In this document: in pieces, positions 1-4,666 of the stretch
Numbering within the stretch: the stretch's first letter is position 1
Layout: the number at the start of each line of letters is the position of its first letter
Assembly: GCA_009702305.1 (NCBI GenBank)
Contig: WLIH01000232.1
Coordinates: 1-5,409, forward strand
Length of the DNA stretch: 5,409 nucleotides
Origin: Actinomycetota bacterium
Lineage (GTDB): Bacteria; Actinomycetota; Actinomycetes; Propionibacteriales; Nocardioidaceae
Reading direction: 5' to 3'
The notes under the pieces: model-generated
The model's input: the letters and a program-made list of their open reading frames with translations, nothing else
Database searches by the model: none
Told to the model about the DNA's origin: nothing
Translations under genes and position numbers: made by a program

Positions 1-1
1 C

Positions 2-205
2 GTCACCGTGCGCGGCGACGGCGACCACCTCGTGCTCGAGGTGGGCGACGACGGCGTCGGCTTCGACACGGCCAGGACCCGCGCCCCCGACCGTTTCGGG
101 TTGCGCGGCCTGCGCAGCCTGGTCAGTGAAGTAGGCGGCGACCTCGAGGTCGTGTCCGCCACCGGAGAAGGGACGACTGTGCGCATGGCGGTGAAGCTGA
201 CATGA
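2..205 (+). CDS. Sensor histidine kinase, C-terminal end only (NarL/DesK type)
   Basis: Only the last 67 codons are in the window; the 5' end lies to the left. What is visible is the end of a HATPase_c ATP-binding domain: a DDGVGFD G1-type box near the left edge, then RFGLRGL (G2-type) and a GGDLEV...GEGTTVRM terminus. This layout is typical of the HisKA_3 family of two-component kinases (NarX/DesK/LiaS-like), which pair with LuxR-type response regulators. In that family the full protein binds ATP, autophosphorylates a histidine and passes the phosphate to the partner regulator. The stop codon TGA at 203-205 overlaps the ATG of the next gene (ATGA), which implies translational coupling and a cognate pair. 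The sensor domain is outside the window, so the stimulus cannot be inferred. A GTG at position 8 is an internal codon, not a start. Confidence 0.9.
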   Translation, partial: VTVRGDGDHLVLEVGDDGVGFDTARTRAPDRFGLRGLRSLVSEVGGDLEVVSATGEGTTVRMAVKLT

Positions 206-828
206 GCGAGGACAAGATCCGCGTCGTCCTCGTCGATGACCACGCCGTCATCCGGGCTGGGCTCGCCCAGCTGCTCGGCGGCACCCCGGACATCGAGGTG
301 GTCGGAGAGGCTGGCAACGGCGACGAGGCGCTGGAGCGGGTGCGCGCCCTCGAGCCCGACGTCGTACTGATGGACCTCCAGATGCCTGGGACCGACGGCG
401 TCACCGCCACCCGCCAGATCAAGGAGTCGGGCCTGAGCACGGACGTCCTGGTGCTGACCTCCTTCTCCGACAACGAGCGCATCCTCGGAGCGATGGACGC
501 CGGTGCCGTCGGCTACCTCCTCAAGGACGCCGACCCCGACGACGTGCTCGCCGGGATCCGGGCCGTCGCTCGCGGGGAGTCACCGATCCATCCCAAGGCC
601 GCCCGAGCCCTGCTCGGCGCGCGCCCCGGCCCGACTCGCGCCCAGCTGACCAACCGCGAGGTCGAGGTCCTGGCGCTGGTGCGTGAGGGCCTCGCCAACA
701 AGCAGATCGCGCGGCGCCTCGACATCAGCGAGCGCACCGTCAAGGCCCACCTGACCTCCGCCTTCTCCCGCATCGGCGTGGCCGACCGCACCCAGGCCGC
801 TCTCTGGGCCGAGCGCAACCGCATCTGA
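202..828 (+). CDS. Two-component response regulator, NarL/LuxR family
   Basis: A complete 208-residue protein, the usual length for this family. The N-terminal receiver domain (about residues 6-122) shows the acidic pair D12-D13, the phospho-acceptor D58 in VLMDLQMPG, T86 in VLVLTSF and the conserved K108 in YLLKDA. The C-terminal LuxR/GerE helix-turn-helix (about 147-207) shows LTNREVEVL, GLANKQIARRL and SERTVKAHL, with the recognition helix around 176-186. It is expected to be a cytoplasmic DNA-binding transcription factor activated by phosphorylation at D58 by the upstream kinase. The ATG at 202 is chosen because it gives a full receiver domain and overlaps the kinase stop as ATGA. No strong Shine-Dalgarno is visible, which fits coupled translation. 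Its targets cannot be read from the sequence. The 102-bp repeats directly downstream are nearby, but nothing shows that they are its operators. Confidence 0.95.
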   Translation: MSEDKIRVVLVDDHAVIRAGLAQLLGGTPDIEVVGEAGNGDEALERVRALEPDVVLMDLQMPGTDGVTATRQIKESGLSTDVLVLTSFSDNERILGAMDAGAVGYLLKDADPDDVLAGIRAVARGESPIHPKAARALLGARPGPTRAQLTNREVEVLALVREGLANKQIARRLDISERTVKAHLTSAFSRIGVADRTQAALWAERNRI

Positions 829-856
829 CCCTCAGGTCCCTGCTGTCGCTGGGTCA
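826..856 (+). terminator. Weak inverted repeat at the response regulator stop codon
   Basis: TGACCC (826-831, including the stop codon) is repeated inverted as GGGTCA (851-856) around a 19-nt loop. The stem is short, the loop is long and no T tract follows, so a terminator role is only a possibility suggested by position. Confidence 0.15.
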
Positions 857-890
857 CTTCCGGCTCGCGGCGGTGGGCTGCGGGGCACGT

Positions 891-1253
891 CGATTGGTCC
901 CCAACCGCAACGATTCGGGTCCTCGGCGTGCAGTTCTTGACCAATCGGCGACACCGCCCGTGATCCGCCACACCGCCCCACCCGGACGTCGTCGATTGGT
1001 CCCCAACCGCAACGATTCGGGTCCTCGGCATGCATTTCCTGACCAATCGGCGACACCGGCCGACATCTGCCGCACCGCCCCACCCGGACGTCGTCGATTG
1101 GTCCCCAACCGCAACGATTCGGGTCCCCGGCGTGCAGATCGTGACCAATCGGCGACACCGCCCGTGATCCGCCACACCGCCCCGCCCGGATGTCGTCGAT
1201 TGGTCCCCAACCGCAGGTTCCGGGTCGCGATTCATGCGGTTGGGGACCAATCT
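891..1253. repeat. 102-bp tandem repeat array (3 full copies plus a diverged half-copy)
   Basis: Copies start at 891, 993, 1095 and 1197, exactly 102 bp apart. By hand count copies 1 and 3 differ at about 5 positions, 1 and 2 at about 8, and 2 and 3 at about 12. The first 32 nt of each full copy (starting CGATTGGTCCCCAACCGCAA) are identical in copies 1-3. Each unit has CGATTGGTC at offset 0 and its reverse complement GACCAATCG at offset 48, so each could form a hairpin with a 39-nt interior. Part of that interior (AAC/GTT and GCA/TGC) can pair further in copy 1. The 15 nt before the right arm are a variable stretch. Copy 4 keeps the left arm and the 48-nt offset, then diverges. The right arm of copy 4 matches GACCAAT but not the final CG. 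I do not recognise the family. Candidates are a REP/MITE-like palindromic element that expanded in tandem, a cluster of protein-binding sites, or a structured RNA. Confidence 0.93.
1198..1252. repeat. Perfect 18-bp inverted repeat ending the array
   Basis: The left arm GATTGGTCCCCAACCGCA (1198-1215) is the exact reverse complement of TGCGGTTGGGGACCAATC (1235-1252), separated by 19 nt. It is the fourth repeat unit with a fully paired stem; copies 1-3 keep the same geometry with mismatches inside the stem. Its position between two convergent genes would suit a bidirectional transcription barrier, but neither side has the T tract of a classical intrinsic terminator. It could equally be a palindromic protein-binding site or a mobile-element remnant. 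Confidence 0.9.
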
Positions 1254-1306
1254 GCGGGGTCAACCCCCGGACGCCGGCGGCCTGTGTCGGTCCAGCCAAT
1301 GCCGTC

Positions 1307-2233
1307 TCAGCCGGGGACGACGTCGGCGGGCACGGCCCCGTCGGGGAGCGGCGGAGGGGTGCCGCCGAAGGCGGGGCAGATCGACTGGTGAGCACACCAG
1401 GAGCACAGGCGCGAGCGCCGGGGCTGCCAGTCGCCGCTCTCGGCGGCCCGGGTGATGGCGGCCCAGATCGCCTCGACCTTGCGCTCGGTGGCGAGCAGGT
1501 CCTGCTCGTCGGGGGAGTAGCGCAGGATCTCGCCGTTGCCGAGGTAGACCAGCTGCAGCACGGACGGGATCACGCCGCGGGTGCGCCAGAGCACCAGGGC
1601 GTAGAACTTCATCTGGAAGAGGGCGGTCGCCTCGAACCGCTCGCCGGGGGAGCGGCCGGTCTTGTAGTCGACGACCCGCACCTCCCCAGTGGGGGCGACG
1701 TCGATCCGGTCGACGAAGCCACGCAGCAGCAGCTTGGAGCCCAACAGTGCCTCGACGTACACCTCCCGCTCCGCAGGCTCGAGCCGCGTCGGGTCCTCGA
1801 GGGTGAAGTAGCGGCGCAGCACGCTCTCGCACGACGCCCACCAGGAGTCGAACGCCGCGTCGTCACCGTGCAGGTCGGCGTACGCCGGCTCCTCGAGCAT
1901 CAGCCCGTCCCAGGACGGGCGGAGCAGGGAGAGCGCCACGTCCGGGGTGCGGGTGGCGGCCGGCAGGTCGAAGAGATCCTCGAGCACCTTGTGCACCAAG
2001 GTGCCGCGCACGGCGTCGACCGAGGGCGGCTCGGGCAGGCGGTCCACGGTCCGGAAGCGGTACAGCAGGGGACAGGTCAGGAAGTCGCCCGCTCGACTCG
2101 GCGACAGCGCACCGAGCACGTCGACCCCGTCCACCGGCGTGGACACCCGCTCGGCCGGCGAGGCGGCAGCCGAGCCCGTCGAGATGCCCGCCGAGAGGCC
2201 CGCCGAGATGCTGGCCGACGCCGGTGTGCTCAT
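1307..2233 (-). CDS. RecB-family PD-(D/E)XK nuclease with Fe-S-type cysteines
   Basis: A 308-residue protein from the chosen ATG. Family features in order (residue numbers from that ATG): LSPSR followed by FLTCPLLYRF with C54; RGTLVH (R76-H81), the helix found in RecB/AddB/Cas4-type nucleases; GFVDRID (D175, D178); VVDYKTG with D189 and K191, the catalytic PD-(D/E)XK core; FQMKFYALVL, the following Q-Y helix; and C277-x2-C280-x5-C286 near the end. C54 plus the C-terminal trio matches the four-cysteine 4Fe-4S staple of AddB and Cas4. It should be a cytoplasmic metal-dependent DNA exonuclease domain without a helicase; its substrate and partner are unknown. Rv2119 in the mycobacterial proteasome neighbourhood is the likely counterpart, from memory. 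A GTG at 2257 would add 8 residues, but the ATG at 2233 lies 7 nt after a TAGGGT box. The Ser/Ala/Gly-rich first ~40 residues are not part of the conserved domain. Confidence 0.92.
   Translation of the reverse strand: MSTPASASISAGLSAGISTGSAAASPAERVSTPVDGVDVLGALSPSRAGDFLTCPLLYRFRTVDRLPEPPSVDAVRGTLVHKVLEDLFDLPAATRTPDVALSLLRPSWDGLMLEEPAYADLHGDDAAFDSWWASCESVLRRYFTLEDPTRLEPAEREVYVEALLGSKLLLRGFVDRIDVAPTGEVRVVDYKTGRSPGERFEATALFQMKFYALVLWRTRGVIPSVLQLVYLGNGEILRYSPDEQDLLATERKVEAIWAAITRAAESGDWQPRRSRLCSWCAHQSICPAFGGTPPPLPDGAVPADVVPG
2175..2219. repeat. 12-bp imperfect tandem repeat inside the nuclease N-terminus
   Basis: Units CCCGTCGAGATG (2175-2186), CCCGCCGAGAGG (2187-2198) and CCCGCCGAGATG (2199-2210), with a partial fourth to 2219. 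The unit is four codons long, so on the minus strand it encodes a Ser-Ala-Gly-(Leu/Ile) pattern in the N-terminal extension of the RecB-like protein. Copy-number change would lengthen or shorten this tail without a frameshift. Confidence 0.75.
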
Positions 2234-2240
2234 GATCAGC

Positions 2241-2246
2241 ACCCTA
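2241..2246 (-). promoter_or_regulatory. -10 box of the RecB-like gene, probably leaderless
   Basis: On the minus strand TAGGGT (plus strand ACCCTA) is followed by 7 nt and then the ATG at 2233. This is the spacing that puts the transcription start on the start codon, as in many actinobacterial leaderless genes. No TTGACA-like -35 is evident; that position falls inside the first 20-bp repeat. The embedded AGGG might instead act as a Shine-Dalgarno. Confidence 0.55.
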
Positions 2247-2260
2247 GGTCGTCGCACCGA

Positions 2261-2337
2261 CAGCCCGACGGCAGCGCTCAGAGCCCGACGGCAGCGCTCA
2301 GAGCCCGACGGCAGCGCTCAGAGCCCGACGGCAGCGC
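2261..2337. repeat. 20-bp direct repeats (about 3.8 copies) in a divergent promoter
   Basis: The unit GAGCCCGACGGCAGCGCTCA starts at 2261 (first base C instead of G), 2281 and 2301, with a 17-bp partial copy at 2321-2337. Apart from that base the copies are identical. The unit contains the palindrome AGCGCT and a GAGC...GCTC inverted pair. The block lies between the -10 boxes of the RecB-like gene and the M50 protease gene. It covers about -29 to -104 of the former and -46 to -122 of the latter, if both are leaderless. The spacing of roughly two helical turns would put bound proteins on one face of the DNA. An operator role is inference; slippage-generated filler is the alternative. Confidence 0.93.
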
Positions 2338-2370
2338 GACGACGCCCCCTTGCCGTGCCACCGGGTCGGA

Positions 2371-2376
2371 TAGCCT
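2371..2376 (+). promoter_or_regulatory. -10 box of the M50 protease gene, probably leaderless
   Basis: TAGCCT is followed by 6 nt and the GTG start at 2383, with no purine-rich Shine-Dalgarno between, so a leaderless transcript is the simplest reading. A weak TTGCCG (2350-2355) could be a -35 element at a short 15-bp spacing. The box also contains an in-frame TAG, which rules out any earlier start for this protein. Confidence 0.5.
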
Positions 2377-2382
2377 CGCCCT

Positions 2383-3531
2383 GTGCCCGACCACCCCGAC
2401 CACCCCGCGCCGCCCCGTCCTCCCGGCACGTTCAAGGTCGGCACCATCGCAGGCAGCGACGTCCTCGTGTCGTCCTCGTGGTTCCTCATCGCCGCCCTGA
2501 TCGCGGTCATCATGTCGCCGCGCGTCGAGGAGGTGCAGCCCGGGCTCGGGATCTGGAAGTACGTCGCCGGCCTGGCGTTCGCCGTTGTCCTCTACGGCTC
2601 CGTGCTGCTGCATGAGGCCTCGCACGCCCTGATGGCGCGGCACTACGGGTTCCCGGTCACCTCGATCACCTTGCACTTCCTCGGTGGCATGACGGCGATC
2701 GAGGGCGAGGCGCGCAAGCCGCGCGAGGAGTTCATGATCGCCGTGGTGGGGCCTCTGACCTCGATCGCGGTGGGTGTCGCAGCGGTCGGCCTGTGGTTCG
2801 TCACCCCCGACGGACTGCTGCTGATGGCGGTCGAGGGTCTCGCCGGAGCCAACCTGCTCGTCGGCGTGCTCAACCTCGTGCCCGGCCTGCCCCTGGACGG
2901 CGGGCGCGTGCTCAAGTCCGCCGTCTGGCAGCTCACCGGCAGCGTCCACCGCGGCACGCTCGCGGCCGGCTGGGGAGGCCGCGTCGCCGCCATCGCCGTG
3001 CTCTTCTGGCCCTTGGCGCAGGAGCAGGTCCTCGACACACCGCCCGACCTGATCGACTTCCTGCTCGCGTTCATCGTGGGCGCCTTCCTCTGGACCGGCT
3101 CCACCCAGGCGATGGCCGCGGCACGGCTGCGTCGCCGGCTGCCAAGCCTGGTGGCGCGCGACCTGGCCCGCCGCGCACTCTCGGTGCCTGCCGACCTCCC
3201 GCTCGCCGAGGCCGTACGCCGCGCGCAGGAGGCCCAGGCCGGCAGCATCGTGACCGTCGCACCCGATGGCGCGACCGTCGGGCTGGTCAACGAGACCGCC
3301 CTCGTCGCGACGCCCTCCGAGCGACGGCCCTGGATCCCCACCTCCGCGGTCGCGCGCTCCCTCGAGGAGGGCCTGCGGCTCCCGGTCGGGCTCGTCGGCG
3401 AGGAGCTGGTCCTCGCTCTCACCCGCACTCCCGCGGCGGAGTACCTCCTGGTCGAGGACGACGGGTCGATCTACGGCGTCCTGACCACCGCCGACGTCGA
3501 TCGCGCCTTCCGGGAGAGCGCCGCACGCTGA
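2383..3531 (+). CDS. Site-2 protease family (M50) membrane metalloprotease with CBS-like region
   Basis: A 382-residue integral membrane protein. After a His/Pro-rich N-terminus comes KVGTIAGSDV, the usual opening of this subfamily, then a membrane segment (about 31-45). A second segment (61-83) carries the zinc-binding HEASH motif (H77, E78, H81; E78 the presumed catalytic base). Further hydrophobic segments lie around 117-140, 144-168, 200-213 and 223-240. The third zinc ligand is D172 in NLVPGLPLDGGR. All ligands are present, so it should be active. The cytoplasmic C-terminus (about 255-376) looks like a diverged CBS pair (SVPADLPLAEAV and YLLVEDDGSIYGVLTTADV), the arrangement of the M50 CBS-containing group that includes mycobacterial Rip3 and archaeal S2P homologues. 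Its role would be intramembrane cleavage of an unknown membrane substrate, perhaps gated by nucleotide binding. The GTG at 2383 is the earliest possible start, because an in-frame TAG lies 12 nt upstream. Confidence 0.93.
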   Translation: MPDHPDHPAPPRPPGTFKVGTIAGSDVLVSSSWFLIAALIAVIMSPRVEEVQPGLGIWKYVAGLAFAVVLYGSVLLHEASHALMARHYGFPVTSITLHFLGGMTAIEGEARKPREEFMIAVVGPLTSIAVGVAAVGLWFVTPDGLLLMAVEGLAGANLLVGVLNLVPGLPLDGGRVLKSAVWQLTGSVHRGTLAAGWGGRVAAIAVLFWPLAQEQVLDTPPDLIDFLLAFIVGAFLWTGSTQAMAAARLRRRLPSLVARDLARRALSVPADLPLAEAVRRAQEAQAGSIVTVAPDGATVGLVNETALVATPSERRPWIPTSAVARSLEEGLRLPVGLVGEELVLALTRTPAAEYLLVEDDGSIYGVLTTADVDRAFRESAAR

Positions 3532-3567
3532 GCGCCGGTCGCCCGCCGCGGCGCGCGCGGGCGGGGC

Positions 3568-3573
3568 TAGGGT
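3568..3573 (+). promoter_or_regulatory. -10 box of trmI, probably leaderless
   Basis: TAGGGT is followed by exactly 7 nt and the ATG at 3581, the same geometry as the RecB-like gene. It lies in the 49-bp gap after the M50 stop, so trmI probably has its own promoter and may also receive read-through. A GC-rich inverted repeat (CGCCCGC 3540-3546, GCGGGCG 3557-3563) lies just upstream. AGGG within the box could also serve as a ribosome binding site. Confidence 0.55.
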
Positions 3574-3580
3574 TCGCCGC

Positions 3581-4564
3581 ATGCACGACAGCACTCCCGA
3601 CGTCCCTGCCGAGGCCTGGTCCGGCGTCCACCGCGGCCCCCTGCGTGAGGGCGAGTGGGTGCGGCTCACGGATCAGAAGGGCCGTCGCCACAACTTCGAG
3701 CTGACGCCCGGCAAGCGCTTCTTCTCCAACCGCGGCCACCTCGAGCACGACGACCTCATCGGCCGCGAGGAGGGCTTCACCGTGCAGAGCTCGGCCGGCG
3801 GCGAATATCTCGTCTTCCGGCCGCTCCTGGCCGAGTTCGTCGTCTCCATGCCTCGGGGCGCCGCCGTCGTCTATCCCAAGGACGCCGCGCAGATCGTCGC
3901 GATGGCCGACATCTACCCCGGTGCGCGCGTCGTCGAAGCCGGCGTCGGCTCCGGCGCGCTGACCTGCTCGCTGCTGCGCGCTGTCGGTCCCCACGGTCAC
4001 GTGTCGTCGTACGAACGACGCGAGGAGTTCGCCGACGTCGCTCGACGCAACGTCCACCAGTTCTTCGGCGCCCCCGAGGGCGAGTCCCACCCCGCCTGGC
4101 AGCTCACCCTCGGTGATCTCGCGGAGGCGCTCCCGGCCTCGGGCGAGCGCTGCGACCGGATCATCCTCGACATGCTCGCGCCCTGGGAGTGCGTCGACGC
4201 AGCGGCCGGCGCGCTCGTGCCCGGCGGCATCCTATGCGCGTACGTCGCCACGACGACCCAGCTGTCGCGGTTCGTCGAGACGGTGCGACTGCACGGCGAG
4301 TTCACCGAGCCGCAGGCGTGGGAGTCGTTGGTGCGTGACTGGCACGTCGAGGGCCTCGCCGTGCGACCGGGGCACAAGATGATCGGGCACACCGCCTTCC
4401 TGGTCACCGCCCGCCGGATGGCGCCGGGGGAGCGGCCCCCGCGCAAGACCCGCCGGCCCGCGCCCGGCGCCTACGGGCCCGACTACACCGGCCCGCGCCC
4501 GGCCGACGTACCCGACGAGGCGGAGCAGACGGTCGCCGATTCACCGACCGACGACCTCGACTGA
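3581..4564 (+). CDS. trmI: tRNA (adenine(58)-N1)-methyltransferase TrmI
   Basis: A 327-residue class I SAM-dependent methyltransferase that makes m1A at position 58 in the tRNA T-loop, normally as a homotetramer in the cytoplasm. The N-terminal small beta domain (about 15-90) begins GPLREGEWVRL and includes the family's PGKRF and YLVFRPLLAEFV. YPKDA and QIVAMADI precede the SAM-binding motif VVEAGVGSGALT (117-128). SSYERREEFA follows, with E145 as the likely ribose contact. DRIILDMLAPWE (192-203) contains D197 in the catalytic motif expected of TrmI, and WESLVRDWHV and GHTAFLVTARR close the fold. The last ~49 residues are Pro/Arg-rich then acidic, an extension beyond the conserved core; Rv2118c is about 280 residues. 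The ATG is preferred because the family start fits and it lies 7 nt from a TAGGGT box. Adjacency to the proteasomal ATPase gene is a known actinobacterial arrangement. Confidence 0.96.
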   Translation: MHDSTPDVPAEAWSGVHRGPLREGEWVRLTDQKGRRHNFELTPGKRFFSNRGHLEHDDLIGREEGFTVQSSAGGEYLVFRPLLAEFVVSMPRGAAVVYPKDAAQIVAMADIYPGARVVEAGVGSGALTCSLLRAVGPHGHVSSYERREEFADVARRNVHQFFGAPEGESHPAWQLTLGDLAEALPASGERCDRIILDMLAPWECVDAAAGALVPGGILCAYVATTTQLSRFVETVRLHGEFTEPQAWESLVRDWHVEGLAVRPGHKMIGHTAFLVTARRMAPGERPPRKTRRPAPGAYGPDYTGPRPADVPDEAEQTVADSPTDDLD

Positions 4565-4637
4565 GGCGTGCAGCGAGTCGCGGCCAAATCGTGACCAACA
4601 CCGCCGAGATTGCTCTTCCGTCCCACAGCGACGCGGG

Positions 4638-4643
4638 TAGGGT
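4638..4643 (+). promoter_or_regulatory. -10 box of the proteasomal ATPase gene
   Basis: TAGGGT lies 23 nt before the ATG, predicting a start point near 4650-4651 and a short leader of about 16 nt. A separate AGGAGG follows, so here the TAGGGT hexamer is not needed as a ribosome binding site. That supports reading the same hexamer as a promoter in the other genes. No good -35 match is visible. Confidence 0.55.
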
Positions 4644-4653
4644 CGCATTCCAC

Positions 4654-4659
4654 AGGAGG
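4654..4659 (+). promoter_or_regulatory. Strong ribosome binding site (AGGAGG) of the ATPase gene
   Basis: A consensus AGGAGG with 7-nt spacing to the ATG at 4667. It fixes the start and is the only full-consensus Shine-Dalgarno seen in the window. Confidence 0.88.
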
Positions 4660-4666
4660 TGTGCTG

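Larger units (their letters stand above)
829..1306. other. Convergent intergenic region, repeat-filled, no convincing gene
   Basis: About 480 bp lie between the 3' ends of the response regulator (plus) and the RecB-like gene (minus). Positions 829-888 contain only a weak inverted repeat. Positions 891-1253 are the repeat array described separately. Positions 1254-1306 contain a tiny GGGG-TCAA-CCCC hairpin (1256-1267) and nothing else recognisable. Several frames stay open through the array, because 102 is a multiple of 3 and stops are rare at this GC content. The translations are Arg/Pro/Gly-rich, lack a recognisable domain and have no ribosome binding site that I can identify. I treat the region as non-coding. 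Confidence 0.7.

Noticed and set aside
891..1253. CRISPR array
   Set aside because: The units are contiguous near-identical 102-bp repeats without unique spacers of regular length, and no cas genes are present. The Cas4-like cysteines of the nearby nuclease are shared with the wider RecB/AddB group.
832..1395. Open frames on both strands through the 102-bp repeats, which translate as 34-residue repeat proteins
   Set aside because: The period is a multiple of three, so any stop-free frame stays open. Several frames on both strands are open together, with no ribosome binding site or recognisable domain, and one overlaps the nuclease 3' end.
2261..2337. Replication origin or plasmid iterons
   Set aside because: No replication initiator gene, DnaA boxes or AT-rich unwinding region is present. 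The repeats lie between two chromosomal housekeeping-type genes.
1190..2500. A long open frame on the plus strand (436 codons) antisense to the RecB-like gene
   Set aside because: It is a GC-rich shadow of the minus-strand gene and intergenic repeats, with Arg/Gly/Gln-rich low-complexity translation and no domain, while the minus strand shows a full catalytic motif set.
3540..3563. GC-rich inverted repeat after the M50 gene as an intrinsic terminator
   Set aside because: A 7-bp stem in such GC-rich DNA is expected by chance, no T tract follows, and it overlaps the presumed trmI promoter region.
2278..3669. A 463-codon minus-strand open frame opposite the M50 protease gene
   Set aside because: The plus strand carries HEASH, the LDGG zinc ligand motif and membrane segments; the opposite frame gives a hydrophilic Gly/Arg/Asp-rich sequence typical of a shadow frame.
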